Positions 31,700-40,801 of a stretch of DNA of 64,000 nt are shown here, in pieces; the stretch's first letter is position 1, and each line of letters starts with the position of its first letter. The stretch lies in the NCBI GenBank assembly GCA_964616825.1, contig CAZTSX010000007.1:68089-132088 (forward strand), read 5' to 3'. Below the pieces are notes generated by a model, which saw only the letters and a program-made list of their open reading frames with translations, was not told the origin of the DNA and did no database searches. The DNA comes from QYOJ01 sp964616825 (GTDB lineage Bacteria; Bacteroidota; Bacteroidia; Bacteroidales; FEN-979). The translations under genes were made by a program, and so were the position numbers.

Positions 31700-34699
31700 T
31701 TATTTCTCCAGCTTCACAAGATGTTTAAAGAGGTCTTTGTTCTTTTCGATCTTTCCGGCATTTCCATAAACGCAGTAGGCTTTCTGATTCAGCACATCCT
31801 GCATCATACTTGAATAGGCCGAAATATCTTCAGCAGAGGTTTCCAGAATCGCATCACGATCTTTCTGCAGATCCATTTGAGATGTTTTGGTGAAGTAGTA
31901 GTTCACGGCTCGCTCCCCTTTCTGGGAAGGTGTAAGGGGTCTATCCAGTCCTGCAATGGTTCCGATAATGTACCGTGTCATTGCTGTCTCATCGGCTTCA
32001 AAACCATTGAGGTACTCTGGAATACCGGCATAGTTATCCAAAGTCCCTTCCAAATTCGGATCCCGGTAGGAGTTAAAGGTCACTATTCCGTAGGGAGTAA
32101 AAATGCTGAAACCCCCATAGGCGCCACCCATCACCCGGATCCGTGTCTGCAGATAATCGGTTGAGAGGATCTGGTTCAATACCCGCAACTTGCCATCCCA
32201 GGGGTATCCGAGTGTTTTGAAATCGGCTCCTTCAATTACATACTGTACTTTGGAAGGAGTCAGAATCCCTTCATTTTTACTTGTTGGATCGAGCGCCCAG
32301 TCTTGCAATGTAACGGCTTCATCCGGAAGCGTGGCAACGAACGTGGTCAGCCCTTCGGTAAAAAGCTTCATCTGGTCATTCTGGCAGGTGGTGGTTGCGA
32401 TCAGGTTTTGCTTGCTAAAAAGTATGGTAGCCACCTTGGCAAGCATTTCGCACAATTTCTCGGGATTCTCATCATACTTCTTAGCGATGTCGGAAACAAA
32501 CCAGTAGTAATCGAGTCCTCCGGTCAGCTCACGGAACATGCCACGGTTAGAGACATACGATGACTGGCGACGGGAAGCATATCGGTATCCGTTTCGCTTC
32601 ACAGATCCATCAAGTTGGGCCTGATGCTTATCGATCACCGTTTTTAGTCTCTCCACATCGCAATAGAGCGTATTATTCAATACCTCTCCGGTTAGCTCAA
32701 ACATCCTGGCTACTTTATCTCCCATGGCTTTGGATGTGACCTCAAATTTCGGGATCAATTTACTGTCATCAGAATCTTCCAGGTAAGAGGGAAGGGAGAC
32801 GTTGAACATCCCCGTATTGATATTGAGCGCTTTATTTAACTCGCCATAGGTGTAATTCTCTGTATTGAGTAAACTGAGAATATTTGAAAGCAGGGAGGCG
32901 TATGGGATCAGTTCCTGAGGTAATACGCGGAGATCGAACATGAGGTTCATATAGACCACATTGTTGGTAAACTGATCACAATGGAGTACCGGTACTCCTG
33001 CGACCTCTGTCTCTTGTATGGCAAACCACTCAGCCTTGGGGTTAATGTCATCGATATCAAGCAACGGAATGGTAGCCAGTGCTTCAGGTGTATCTTCGCG
33101 TTCCTGATATTCAATCAGTTCGTTGGTCTCAGCGACTAACTCTTCCATCTGCTCTTTTGTCAGAGAAGCCTGGTAAGCTTTCAACACCTCCTGTGTCTCC
33201 GCGATGTTTTCTTTTTCTAATCCCGGTTTTGGTTCCAATATAAGTTCCAGTGTATGAGGATTATTCAGGAAATATTTTGTAATGACAGATTCAAGATAAT
33301 TCCCGTCTATCCCCTTTTTCAAAGCTGCCAGTGGCTTTTCCCACTCAAGTGTCAGGAATGGGTCATCGGCAAAGAACCAACCGGCGAGGGACTGGAATCC
33401 ATAAATCAGCCCTTTCTGAGCATTATCGCCTTCACGCAACTGGAACTCAATCCGGTTCAACACACCTTTAACCTCTTCTTTATCGACGCCTTCTTCAGCC
33501 ACTTCTTTAAGGGTATTTGTGATCACCTCCAGGAATTTCTCGCTATCCTGAGAATTTGCATTTTGCACAATAATCTGAACCACATTCTGGTTGTAGCTGG
33601 AAGATGATGCATAAACATCCTGACCGATCCCGGCTTCCTGGAGAGCCAGGCGAACGGGTGCCGATTCCTGGTTGACGAGTACATCACAAAGGATATCCAA
33701 TCCCCATGAAAGTTCCTGGTCGGTATTGTGACCGGCAACGAAACTATAGGAGAGGAATGTCTGATTTTCGGTTTTGGATCCCTCCAACACTGGATAATAA
33801 GCCTTAGCTACTTTCATCAACTCAAACGGAGTCTGATCGGTGATAGTAACCGGATTGTCGCTCCGCTCATAGTTGGCCAGGTAAGCCGAATCGATAAACG
33901 CCAGCTCCTTCTCGAGGTCGGCATCGCCATACAACACAATGTAGCTGTTATCAGGATGATAATAGCGTTTATGATAGTTTAGAAAAGCCTCTTTTGTGAG
34001 TGTGGGGACTGCAGAGGGATAACCTCCCGACTCAAATCCGTAAGGATTACCTGGAAAGAGATTTTTGTAGATCTCATAATTCAGCACGCGGTTCGGATTG
34101 GAGAATGATCCTTTCATCTCATTGTAAACAACACCTTTGTAAACAACAGGACTCTTTGCATCTTCCAGTTCATAATGCCAACCTTCCTGTTTCAGAATCC
34201 GGGGATCGTCATAGATCAACGGATTAAAAACAGCATCGAGGTAGACGTGCATCAGGTTGAAATAGTCTTTGTCGTTCATGCTTGCTACGGGGTACATGGT
34301 CATATCTTTCCCGGTAAACGCATTGATAAACGTGTTCAGCGATCCTTTTTGAAGAACATCAAAGGGACTCTTCACCGGAAAATTCTTTGATCCGTTCAGT
34401 ACCGAATGCTCCATGATATGCGGTGTGCCTGCATCGGAGTCCGGGAAGGTTTTAAACGCGATGGCGAATGTTTTGTTCGGGTCGTCCGAGTCAATCTTCA
34501 GAAGGTGAGCGCCACTCTTTTCATGTTCGTAGAGGTAACATTCGGCATTCAACTCCGTGACAAATCGTTTTTCAACTAGTTTAAATCCGTGCATGTCGTG
34601 CTTTTTACATCCTGTAAGGATGAGAGCTGACAAAATTACACAAACAAAAGCAGAAAAGGCCAGGCGCGGCCATTTCAGAGATCTGGTAGGTTTTTCCAT
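31700..34699 (-). CDS. M16C insulinase-family metallopeptidase (presequence protease-like), lipoprotein
   Basis: Zinc peptidase of 999 residues related to PreP/Cym1, which degrade short unstructured peptides in an enclosed chamber. A lipoprotein signal precedes Cys31 (ALILTGC). The inverted zinc motif HIMEH is at 94-98 and QEGWHYE gives the third ligand Glu172. The length fits the four-domain M16C type, and the C-terminal YGGFSIFTPYGIVTFNSYRDPNL matches that group. The start at 34699 was chosen over 34747 for the signal sequence. It is divergent from rpmB. Periplasmic peptide turnover is the likely role. Confidence 0.92.
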   Translation of the reverse strand: MEKPTRSLKWPRLAFSAFVCVILSALILTGCKKHDMHGFKLVEKRFVTELNAECYLYEHEKSGAHLLKIDSDDPNKTFAIAFKTFPDSDAGTPHIMEHSVLNGSKNFPVKSPFDVLQKGSLNTFINAFTGKDMTMYPVASMNDKDYFNLMHVYLDAVFNPLIYDDPRILKQEGWHYELEDAKSPVVYKGVVYNEMKGSFSNPNRVLNYEIYKNLFPGNPYGFESGGYPSAVPTLTKEAFLNYHKRYYHPDNSYIVLYGDADLEKELAFIDSAYLANYERSDNPVTITDQTPFELMKVAKAYYPVLEGSKTENQTFLSYSFVAGHNTDQELSWGLDILCDVLVNQESAPVRLALQEAGIGQDVYASSSSYNQNVVQIIVQNANSQDSEKFLEVITNTLKEVAEEGVDKEEVKGVLNRIEFQLREGDNAQKGLIYGFQSLAGWFFADDPFLTLEWEKPLAALKKGIDGNYLESVITKYFLNNPHTLELILEPKPGLEKENIAETQEVLKAYQASLTKEQMEELVAETNELIEYQEREDTPEALATIPLLDIDDINPKAEWFAIQETEVAGVPVLHCDQFTNNVVYMNLMFDLRVLPQELIPYASLLSNILSLLNTENYTYGELNKALNINTGMFNVSLPSYLEDSDDSKLIPKFEVTSKAMGDKVARMFELTGEVLNNTLYCDVERLKTVIDKHQAQLDGSVKRNGYRYASRRQSSYVSNRGMFRELTGGLDYYWFVSDIAKKYDENPEKLCEMLAKVATILFSKQNLIATTTCQNDQMKLFTEGLTTFVATLPDEAVTLQDWALDPTSKNEGILTPSKVQYVIEGADFKTLGYPWDGKLRVLNQILSTDYLQTRIRVMGGAYGGFSIFTPYGIVTFNSYRDPNLEGTLDNYAGIPEYLNGFEADETAMTRYIIGTIAGLDRPLTPSQKGERAVNYYFTKTSQMDLQKDRDAILETSAEDISAYSSMMQDVLNQKAYCVYGNAGKIEKNKDLFKHLVKLEK

Positions 34700-34847
34700 A
34701 ATGATGTGCTTATTTATTGATTTGGCGCTCAAAATACAAGGAATCATTGAGACCGGAAAGGAAAATCGATAATAACGGTGATTTTGTCGATTTTTGGTTT
34801 AAAACATAGGACATGGGTGGGAAGAGGTGAGCATTATTGTTTAATGA

Positions 34848-34879
34848 TTTGTAAATTTGAATTAATACGTGTATTTTTG
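34848..34879 (+). promoter_or_regulatory. rpmB promoter: TTTG, 20 bases, TATTTTTG
   Basis: TTTG at 34848-34851 and TATTTTTG at 34872-34879 are separated by 20 bases, a complete Bacteroidota-type -33/-7 promoter, 40 bases before the rpmB ATG. Confidence 0.7.
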
Positions 34880-34919
34880 CACTCCATTTTGAAGAACCAA
34901 TTATTTTAAGATTACAGCA

Positions 34920-35162
34920 ATGGCAAGGATTTGCGAAATTACGGGCAAGACATACATGACTGGAAACAAGGTTTCTCACTCCCATAAGAAAACCAAGCGG
35001 GTATTCAAACCCAACTTCCAGATAAAAACGTTTTACATCCCGGAAGAGGATCGGTCCATTACCATCAGGGTTTCAACAGAAGGGATTCGGAACATCAATA
35101 AAAAAGGGATCTCTGCTTGTCTAAAAGAGGCTCGCGAGAAAGGATTTCTGAAGAAAAAGTAA
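34920..35162 (+). CDS. rpmB: 50S ribosomal protein L28
   Basis: Large-subunit ribosomal protein of 80 residues (ARICEITGKTYMTGNKVSHS, then KRVFKPNFQIKTFYIPEE and RNINKKGISACLKEA). It lacks the paired Cys of zinc-binding L28 forms. In many Bacteroidota rpmB is followed by rpmG; here it stands alone with its own promoter and a terminator, and the next gene is an unrelated exported protein. Confidence 0.96.
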   Translation: MARICEITGKTYMTGNKVSHSHKKTKRVFKPNFQIKTFYIPEEDRSITIRVSTEGIRNINKKGISACLKEAREKGFLKKK

Positions 35163-35223
35163 GGGCATCCGGACCGGGTGCCCATACAATCCACAACGGA
35201 TGTCCTTACATATATAACACCAC

Positions 35224-35253
35224 GCTGTTACACTGATGTAGCAGCATTTTTTT
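35224..35253 (+). terminator. Probable rho-independent terminator after rpmB
   Basis: Eight-bp stem with one G-T pair (GCTGTTAC / GTAGCAGC), six-base loop, followed by seven T. Confidence 0.7.
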
Positions 35254-35323
35254 ATCCTCGCCAGCAGAATAAATTCCTCCCGGATTCGTTGATAAACCAT
35301 TGAATTCTCGTAATTTTACCTCC

Positions 35324-35977
35324 ATGAAAATGTGTTTGCCCCTTTCTCTCCTGCTAACAGTGTCACTGCTGAATTGCATCCCGGGACAGACGCAAAACAG
35401 TGATGAGGATCTGGTTCAGTTTACAGGGATCACGATTACGGCTGACAGCCTTTCTTCCGTTCCATTTACCAGAATCATGGTTAAAACCACCCGTGAAGGG
35501 ACCACAAGTGATGTGATGGGTTACTTCTCATTCGTAGCCCATGTCGGAGATACGATCCTCTTCAACGCTTTGGGTTATAAGCCCACCTCTTTTATCATCC
35601 CCGATACGATCAAATTCAACCGTTACTCCCTCATCCATCTGATGACAGCCGATACGCTAACCCTGGCAGCCGCGATTATCTTTCCCTGGCCGACCTACGA
35701 AGATTTCAAAGAGGCTTTTCTCAATATCCGGATACCCGACGATGAACTGGAGATTGCCCGGAAAAACCTGGCAGCAGCCAAAATCCAGATGATGGCCAAG
35801 GAATACTCAATGGACGGCCGGATGAACTATAATAACTACATCGAAAACCAAACAAGCAAACTATACTATTTCGGTCAACAACAACCTTTTTCGATTTTCA
35901 ATCCCTTTGCGTGGGCACAGTTCATCAAAGCCTGGAAAGAGGGAAAGTTCAAGAAAAGAGAGAACCGGGATGATTAA
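35324..35977 (+). CDS. Exported protein with carboxypeptidase-like regulatory domain
   Basis: A 217-residue protein with a signal sequence (LPLSLLLTVSLLNCIPGQTQ). Residues ~30-105 form a CarboxypepD_reg-like domain (FTGITITADSLSSVPFTRIM, then GTTSDVMGYFSFVA and FNALGYKPTS). The C-terminal part is charged and helical, ending in a Lys/Arg-rich tail. It starts 9 bases before the TonB receptor gene's region of the same operon (stop 35977, receptor ATG 35987), so the two proteins probably work together at the envelope. Start 35324 was chosen over TTG 35300. Confidence 0.8.
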   Translation: MKMCLPLSLLLTVSLLNCIPGQTQNSDEDLVQFTGITITADSLSSVPFTRIMVKTTREGTTSDVMGYFSFVAHVGDTILFNALGYKPTSFIIPDTIKFNRYSLIHLMTADTLTLAAAIIFPWPTYEDFKEAFLNIRIPDDELEIARKNLAAAKIQMMAKEYSMDGRMNYNNYIENQTSKLYYFGQQQPFSIFNPFAWAQFIKAWKEGKFKKRENRDD

Positions 35978-35986
35978 CTTTCTCAT

Positions 35987-38419
35987 ATGCTGAAACGGGC
36001 CCTGATCATTACCGGATTTATCTTCCTGGCTATCTGGAACTCCTTCTCCCAGACAGGGGTGGTGAAGGGATATGTGAGCAACGAGGAGCAAACGCCTGTT
36101 GAATACGTCAACCTGGCGGTGAAAGGAACCACCAAAGGGACTACCACCGACAAACAGGGTTATTTTGAACTCATAGTTCCAGCCAATCAACGAATGGTCA
36201 TTCTGCTCTCATTTGTCGGATTTGAGAAAGACTCGCTTATAGTAAATCTTACTCCCGGTGAGACCAAAGATGTGGAGTTAATCCTGAAACCAGCATCCAC
36301 TGAGCTCAGCACCATTGAGGTGAAGGATGCTCAATTACGAACAAGTACGTTCAGCCGGATCGATCCGAAAACCATCAGTATCATTCCCACGATCAATGCC
36401 AGTATTGAAGACATCATTAAAACGCTGCCAGGGGTTTCCTCACGGGATGAGCTAAGTTCACAATACTCGGTCAGAGGGGGCAACTACGACGAAAACCTGG
36501 TTTTTGTCAACGATATTGAGATATACCGTCCTTTTCTGATCCGATCCGGACAGCAGGAGGGGATGAGTTTCCTGAACCCTGACCTGGTATCGAGCATCCT
36601 TTTCTCTGCCGGTGGATTTGATGCCAAATACGGAAATAAGATGGCGTCGGTACTGGATATCCGATACAAAAAGCCTCAATCCTTTGCCGGCTCTTTCGAT
36701 ATTAGTCTGATGGGAGCGAATGCTCACCTGGAAGGGACATTCGCCAGGAAGAGATTCTCCTACCTGCTGGGCGCCCGGTACAAGACTAATACTTACTTCC
36801 TGAAATCACTTGACACCAAAGGAAATTATAAGCCCCGCTATTTCGATATCCAGGGGATGCTCTATTACGACGTATCAGAGAAGGTGGAACTCTCCATCCT
36901 GGGATATTACTCAAATAATGTCTTTAAACTGATCCCGGAAACCCGGGAGACAAGTTTTGGCACGCTTGATGAAGCATATAAGATCAAGATCTATTTCGAT
37001 GGCCACGAAGTAGACCGCAACCAGAACTGGCTTTCAGCTCTTACCCTGACCTATCGTCCGGCTGATAAGATGAGACTGCGCTTCATCGCCAGCGTCTACC
37101 AGACTAATGAGAGTGAAACCTACGACATCTCCGGAGAGTACTGGATTGGCAGGCTGGAGACCTTTCAAAACAGCTCTGAATACGGAGAGATAACCCACCT
37201 GCTTGGTGTTGGCGCTTACATGGACCACGCCCGGAACTATCTCAACGGAACTGTTTTCAATGTTGAGCACCGGGGATCTCTTGAGAAAAACATCAACAAA
37301 ATCAACTGGGGAATCAGATACCAGTATTCCTATTTCGTGAATGTCATGAATGAATGGGAGTTACAGGATTCTGCCGGTTATACCCTCCCCCGTCCTTATG
37401 ACTCCATCGGAAATCCAAATCCTGTACATGATCCGTTTGAGTTGAAGAATGTGATCAAAACCAACCAGAACCTGAATACCAGTCTGATCTCTGCCTTCGC
37501 CCAGGACACATGGACCTTCAAACTTCGTCACAGCGATATCGCATTGACAGCCGGAGTACGTGGTATATGGTACGATTACAACGGTCAGTTCAATGTTAAT
37601 CCCCGGATTAATCTCTCATTCAAACCTCACTGGAAAACAGAGACTGTTTTCCGGATCTCATCAGGGTACTACTCTCAACCTCCTACTTTCAGAGAGATGA
37701 CCGACCTGGAAGGGAATGTTGTCTCCGGCCTGAAGTCGCAAACGTCGATCCAGGTGCTGGCTGGCAGCGACCTCTATTTCAAGGCCTGGGGAAGGCCTTT
37801 CAAGTTTGTGGCTGAAGCCTACTACAAATACATCAAGAATCTGATCCCTTATGAGATCGACAACCTCAACATCCGTTACTATGGCACCAATGATGCGCAT
37901 GGATATGCTACCGGTATTGATTTCCGCATCAACGGTGAGTTTGTAAAAGGAGCTGAATCGTGGGTCAGTCTGTCGATCATGAAGACAGAAGAGTTTTTTC
38001 AGGGAGAGTGGATTCCCCGGCCTACCGACCAGCGGCTGAACCTGAGTGTTTTCTTCCAGGATTATGTCCCGAAACTGCCTATGTTAAAAGTAGCTATCAC
38101 CCTCTTTTACGGAACGGGATTACCCGTTGGGCCTCCCGACTCACCACGCAAAGAACATACCCTTCGCATCCCGGACTACAAACGAGTCGACCTGGGAATT
38201 TCCTATGCGTTGATCGGTGAACGTACACGATTCAAAAACCCGAAGAACATCCTGCGGGTATTCAAATCGATGTGGATCTCTTTAGAGATTTTCAACCTGT
38301 TGCAACTCAGCAACACGATCTCCTACCTCTGGGTCACCGACATCAACAACCGCCAGTACGCCATCCCAAATTATCTTACTCCAAGAACATTTAATCTGAA
38401 ATTGCAGGCAAGGTTTTAA
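35987..38419 (+). CDS. TonB-dependent receptor with N-terminal regulatory domain
   Basis: Outer-membrane active transporter of 810 residues. A signal peptide ends near ~22 (NSFSQ); a CarboxypepD_reg-like domain (VKGYVSNEEQTPVEYVNLAV to LSFVGFEK) covers ~25-110; the plug domain includes DIIKTLPGVSSRDELSSQYS and VRGGNYDENLVFVNDIEIY, followed by a 22-strand-type barrel to the terminal aromatic LQARF. No SusD partner is beside it, so it may be for metal or small-ligand uptake rather than a polysaccharide locus. It is preceded by a small exported protein and followed by G/C-run palindromes. Confidence 0.93.
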   Translation: MLKRALIITGFIFLAIWNSFSQTGVVKGYVSNEEQTPVEYVNLAVKGTTKGTTTDKQGYFELIVPANQRMVILLSFVGFEKDSLIVNLTPGETKDVELILKPASTELSTIEVKDAQLRTSTFSRIDPKTISIIPTINASIEDIIKTLPGVSSRDELSSQYSVRGGNYDENLVFVNDIEIYRPFLIRSGQQEGMSFLNPDLVSSILFSAGGFDAKYGNKMASVLDIRYKKPQSFAGSFDISLMGANAHLEGTFARKRFSYLLGARYKTNTYFLKSLDTKGNYKPRYFDIQGMLYYDVSEKVELSILGYYSNNVFKLIPETRETSFGTLDEAYKIKIYFDGHEVDRNQNWLSALTLTYRPADKMRLRFIASVYQTNESETYDISGEYWIGRLETFQNSSEYGEITHLLGVGAYMDHARNYLNGTVFNVEHRGSLEKNINKINWGIRYQYSYFVNVMNEWELQDSAGYTLPRPYDSIGNPNPVHDPFELKNVIKTNQNLNTSLISAFAQDTWTFKLRHSDIALTAGVRGIWYDYNGQFNVNPRINLSFKPHWKTETVFRISSGYYSQPPTFREMTDLEGNVVSGLKSQTSIQVLAGSDLYFKAWGRPFKFVAEAYYKYIKNLIPYEIDNLNIRYYGTNDAHGYATGIDFRINGEFVKGAESWVSLSIMKTEEFFQGEWIPRPTDQRLNLSVFFQDYVPKLPMLKVAITLFYGTGLPVGPPDSPRKEHTLRIPDYKRVDLGISYALIGERTRFKNPKNILRVFKSMWISLEIFNLLQLSNTISYLWVTDINNRQYAIPNYLTPRTFNLKLQARF

Positions 38420-38421
38420 CT

Positions 38422-38508
38422 ACCCCCAAATCCTTCTTTACCCCCAAACCCCCTAAAGGGGGCTTACTCCGTTTCGCGGTTACCCCTAAATTCTCTGAAA
38501 GGGACTTA
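38422..38508 (+). repeat. G/C-run palindromic elements, left of the DUF559 gene (about three units)
   Basis: Units: a half copy starting ACCCCCAAAT (38422-38440), a full copy CCCCCAAA plus CCCCCTAAAGGGGG plus CTTA (38441-38466), and a worn copy ACCCCTAAA to GGGACTTA (38482-38508). The orientation is opposite to the copies at 38969-39040. Confidence 0.9.
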
Positions 38509-38587
38509 TTTCTTTGTGGAAGTTATTCGTATTTTTATACTTTATTTTGATGTCATGGTTTTTCGAAAGAGATCTGTCGAACGAGCG

Positions 38588-38950
38588 ATGTTCTATAATG
38601 CCTCTCCTGAAATTTTTAAACGGGCACGAGAGTTACGAGAGAATTTGACTCCTACTGAAAACATGTTATGGAGCCATCTTCAGAAAGGGAAGATGATGGG
38701 ATATCGATTTAAATCTCAACATCCAATTGATAACTTCATTGTCGATTTTTATTGCCACAGAGCCAGATTGGTTATTGAGATCGATGGTGAAGTCCATCAG
38801 GAAGAAGATCAGGTGGAAAGAGACCAGGGCCGGACTGCAGAATTAGAGCACTATGGATTAACGATATTAAGATTCACCAACCAGGATGTTGTCAAATCCA
38901 TCGATAATGTACTACTGGAAATCAAAAACAAATTATTGCAACATGATTAA
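38588..38950 (+). CDS. DUF559 family protein (Vsr-like PD-(D/E)XK nuclease fold)
   Basis: A 120-residue DUF559 protein, a group related to very-short-patch-repair endonucleases. The motif core is NFIVDFYCHRARLVIEIDGEVH, seen in parts: Asp53 in IVDFYC, Glu64 and Asp66 in VIEIDGE, and His70; the family start LTPTENMLWSHL is also present, as is ILRFTNQDV near the end. Starts at GTG 38516 and ATG 38555 are possible; 38588 gives the family N-terminus. The gene stands alone, bracketed on both sides by inverted arrays of the CCCCTAAAGGGG element. Its biological function is unknown for the family. Confidence 0.9.
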   Translation: MFYNASPEIFKRARELRENLTPTENMLWSHLQKGKMMGYRFKSQHPIDNFIVDFYCHRARLVIEIDGEVHQEEDQVERDQGRTAELEHYGLTILRFTNQDVVKSIDNVLLEIKNKLLQHD

Positions 38951-38968
38951 CCCTCCTGGAAGGAGGAG

Positions 38969-39040
38969 TAAACACCCCTTTAGGGGATTTGGGGGTGCCT
39001 GCAGAGCAGTGTAAACACCCCTTTAGGGGGTTTGGGGGTA
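38969..39040 (-). repeat. G/C-run palindromic elements, right of the DUF559 gene (two units)
   Basis: On the plus strand each unit reads TAAACACCCCTTTAGGGG followed by ATTTGGGGGTG (38969-38997) or GTTTGGGGGTA (39012-39040), the reverse complement of the left units. A separate small palindrome CCTCC-TGGAA-GGAGG lies at 38952-38966. The outer copy supplies the last codons and stop of the C69 peptidase gene. Confidence 0.9.
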
Positions 39041-40765
39041 TCTGAATCTCTCCCCTGTATTCCTCATCATCAGCCGCTCCCAGTCTTTGCCGTACCCGGG
39101 CTGTGACGGACCCGGAGGAATTCCTTTGCCATTGCCGTTATCCAGCAGCTCTCTTCCCTTAACTTTTTTCACATTGCCATCCATATAGCGCATGAACAGG
39201 TAGTGAAAAAATTCCATCCAGTCTGCAATCAGCTGGGTGCCGGTACTGACAGAGAATTCAGTTAGATATTGCCTGGCTTCAGCCGGAGATTTCGTATATA
39301 AGGCAACAGCTTTTGTGTCTGTTTCTGCAGCTTCCGCGATGAATTTCGCCTCCAGCTCCTGCTGGTACAGCTCCACTTCGGGATGGATGAGGTCGTAGCG
39401 GGTATATCCCCAGTTGGTAACCAGGTTAAAGGTCCAGAAAGCAGATTTATCGTTCCAGCTGATCATGGAGCCATTTCCATAGGCATAGCCCGGAGGGATT
39501 TCAGTTATTCCGCAATACATCGGAGCATAGACACATCCGTCGGCATCATCCACGCCAAACCAGAAAATGCCGCCAATGGGATCAGGAAGCCAGTTACGTG
39601 ACTGAGCCACGAAACTGTATCCGGTCTGCTGAGTGGCAATCGACCGCTCATTGCAGTATGTTGTGCTATCGATCGTATAGACCATAGGTCGCCAGCGGTA
39701 AGGGAGATAAAATGGCCCGGCTCCAATGCCGTCATTAAATTCAAGAGGCGTCCCTTCAAAATGATCGCGCATCGCGAACATCACATCTTTGAGGGAAACC
39801 TTCTCATCCGGCTTTACCCATAACGGCATCCTGCTGGAGGGAAACTTATTGGGGTTTGGGCTGCCATCAGGAAAATGATCCTGATGCCGGATATGACCTG
39901 TGACATATTCGGTATAATTGGCATTGTTCCTGATTTCTGCATTGAATCTCCGGAAAAAGGTCCATACACGGGCATCGCAGAACCGTGCACCACCAAATTT
40001 GACCGGATTATAAACATCCGAGAAACTAAAATCTTCATCCGTTCCTTTATAGAATCCATGTTCCTGTGCAAACGTGATCACATCTGGTGAGTGAAAGCAT
40101 GTCTGTTCCGGATCATTCCAACTGTTTCCATCATGAAAAGGGAATGTGGTTATCCGTGCCTGGTTGGCATGACCACAAATATATCCATCGGGGATTTGAC
40201 GCGCAACCCATACTGCACCTTTCTCAAACTTCCCTTTCCCGATGATCTCCAGGATCCAGGCTTCGTTTGCGTCGGAGACTGATATCGACTCACCGTATGA
40301 ACCATAACCATATTCAGCAACCAGTTCTGCAATCACCTGGATCGCTTCACGAGCAGTCTTACTACGTTGCAGGGCGATCTTCATCAGCGATCCGTAGTCG
40401 AGAAATGAACCGGGTTGTGAGTTCAGTTCCTTCAGTCCACCCCATGTCGTTTCACCAAGGGCAACCTGATGTTCATTCATCAGCCCGATAACCGAATAGG
40501 TATGCCTGACCTCAGGGATCTGTCCCATCAGTTTGCCGTTCTCATAGTGAATGATATCGAGCATCGCCCCTTTCGGGTGGTCAGCAGCAGGATAGAATGC
40601 CAGGGCTCCATACCGGACATGAGAATCGGCTGCATAGGTAATCATAACGGAGCCGTCTTTGCTAGCTCCTTTAGTGATAATCAGGTTGGTACAGGGGTAT
40701 GAGGTCTGAGTGAAGATCAACCCAAAAAGAGAGATCAACATTGTTAAACGAGGTGTTGTTTTCAT
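39023..40765 (-). CDS. C69 family dipeptidase (Ntn hydrolase), exported
   Basis: Peptidase of the C69 (PepD) family, an N-terminal nucleophile hydrolase. The 580-residue precursor has a signal peptide ending before Cys25 (TSYPCTNLIITKGAS), which becomes the catalytic N-terminal residue after processing. Further family phrases are GLMNEHQVALGETTWGG, GSYGESISVSDANEAWILE and RWRPMVYTID. It is full length. The last residues (YPQTP) and the TAA stop are encoded by a G/C-run palindromic element, so the natural C-terminus was probably replaced. Its neighbours do not suggest a specific substrate. Confidence 0.93.
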   Translation of the reverse strand: MKTTPRLTMLISLFGLIFTQTSYPCTNLIITKGASKDGSVMITYAADSHVRYGALAFYPAADHPKGAMLDIIHYENGKLMGQIPEVRHTYSVIGLMNEHQVALGETTWGGLKELNSQPGSFLDYGSLMKIALQRSKTAREAIQVIAELVAEYGYGSYGESISVSDANEAWILEIIGKGKFEKGAVWVARQIPDGYICGHANQARITTFPFHDGNSWNDPEQTCFHSPDVITFAQEHGFYKGTDEDFSFSDVYNPVKFGGARFCDARVWTFFRRFNAEIRNNANYTEYVTGHIRHQDHFPDGSPNPNKFPSSRMPLWVKPDEKVSLKDVMFAMRDHFEGTPLEFNDGIGAGPFYLPYRWRPMVYTIDSTTYCNERSIATQQTGYSFVAQSRNWLPDPIGGIFWFGVDDADGCVYAPMYCGITEIPPGYAYGNGSMISWNDKSAFWTFNLVTNWGYTRYDLIHPEVELYQQELEAKFIAEAAETDTKAVALYTKSPAEARQYLTEFSVSTGTQLIADWMEFFHYLFMRYMDGNVKKVKGRELLDNGNGKGIPPGPSQPGYGKDWERLMMRNTGERFRYPQTP

Positions 40766-40772
40766 ATTTTCA

Positions 40773-40800
40773 GGTTCAAAGTTTAAGATTCAAGTACTCA
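40773..40800. repeat. Heptamer array, GRTTYAA type
   Basis: Units GGTTCAA, AGTTTAA, GATTCAA, GTACTCA upstream of the C69 gene. A matching short array is at 49589-49609. Confidence 0.6.
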
Positions 40801-40801
40801 G

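Noticed and set aside
35163..35184. Hairpin GGGCATCCGG / CCGGGTGCCC directly after rpmB as terminator
   Set aside because: No T run follows; the stem at 35224-35245 with seven T is the better terminator.
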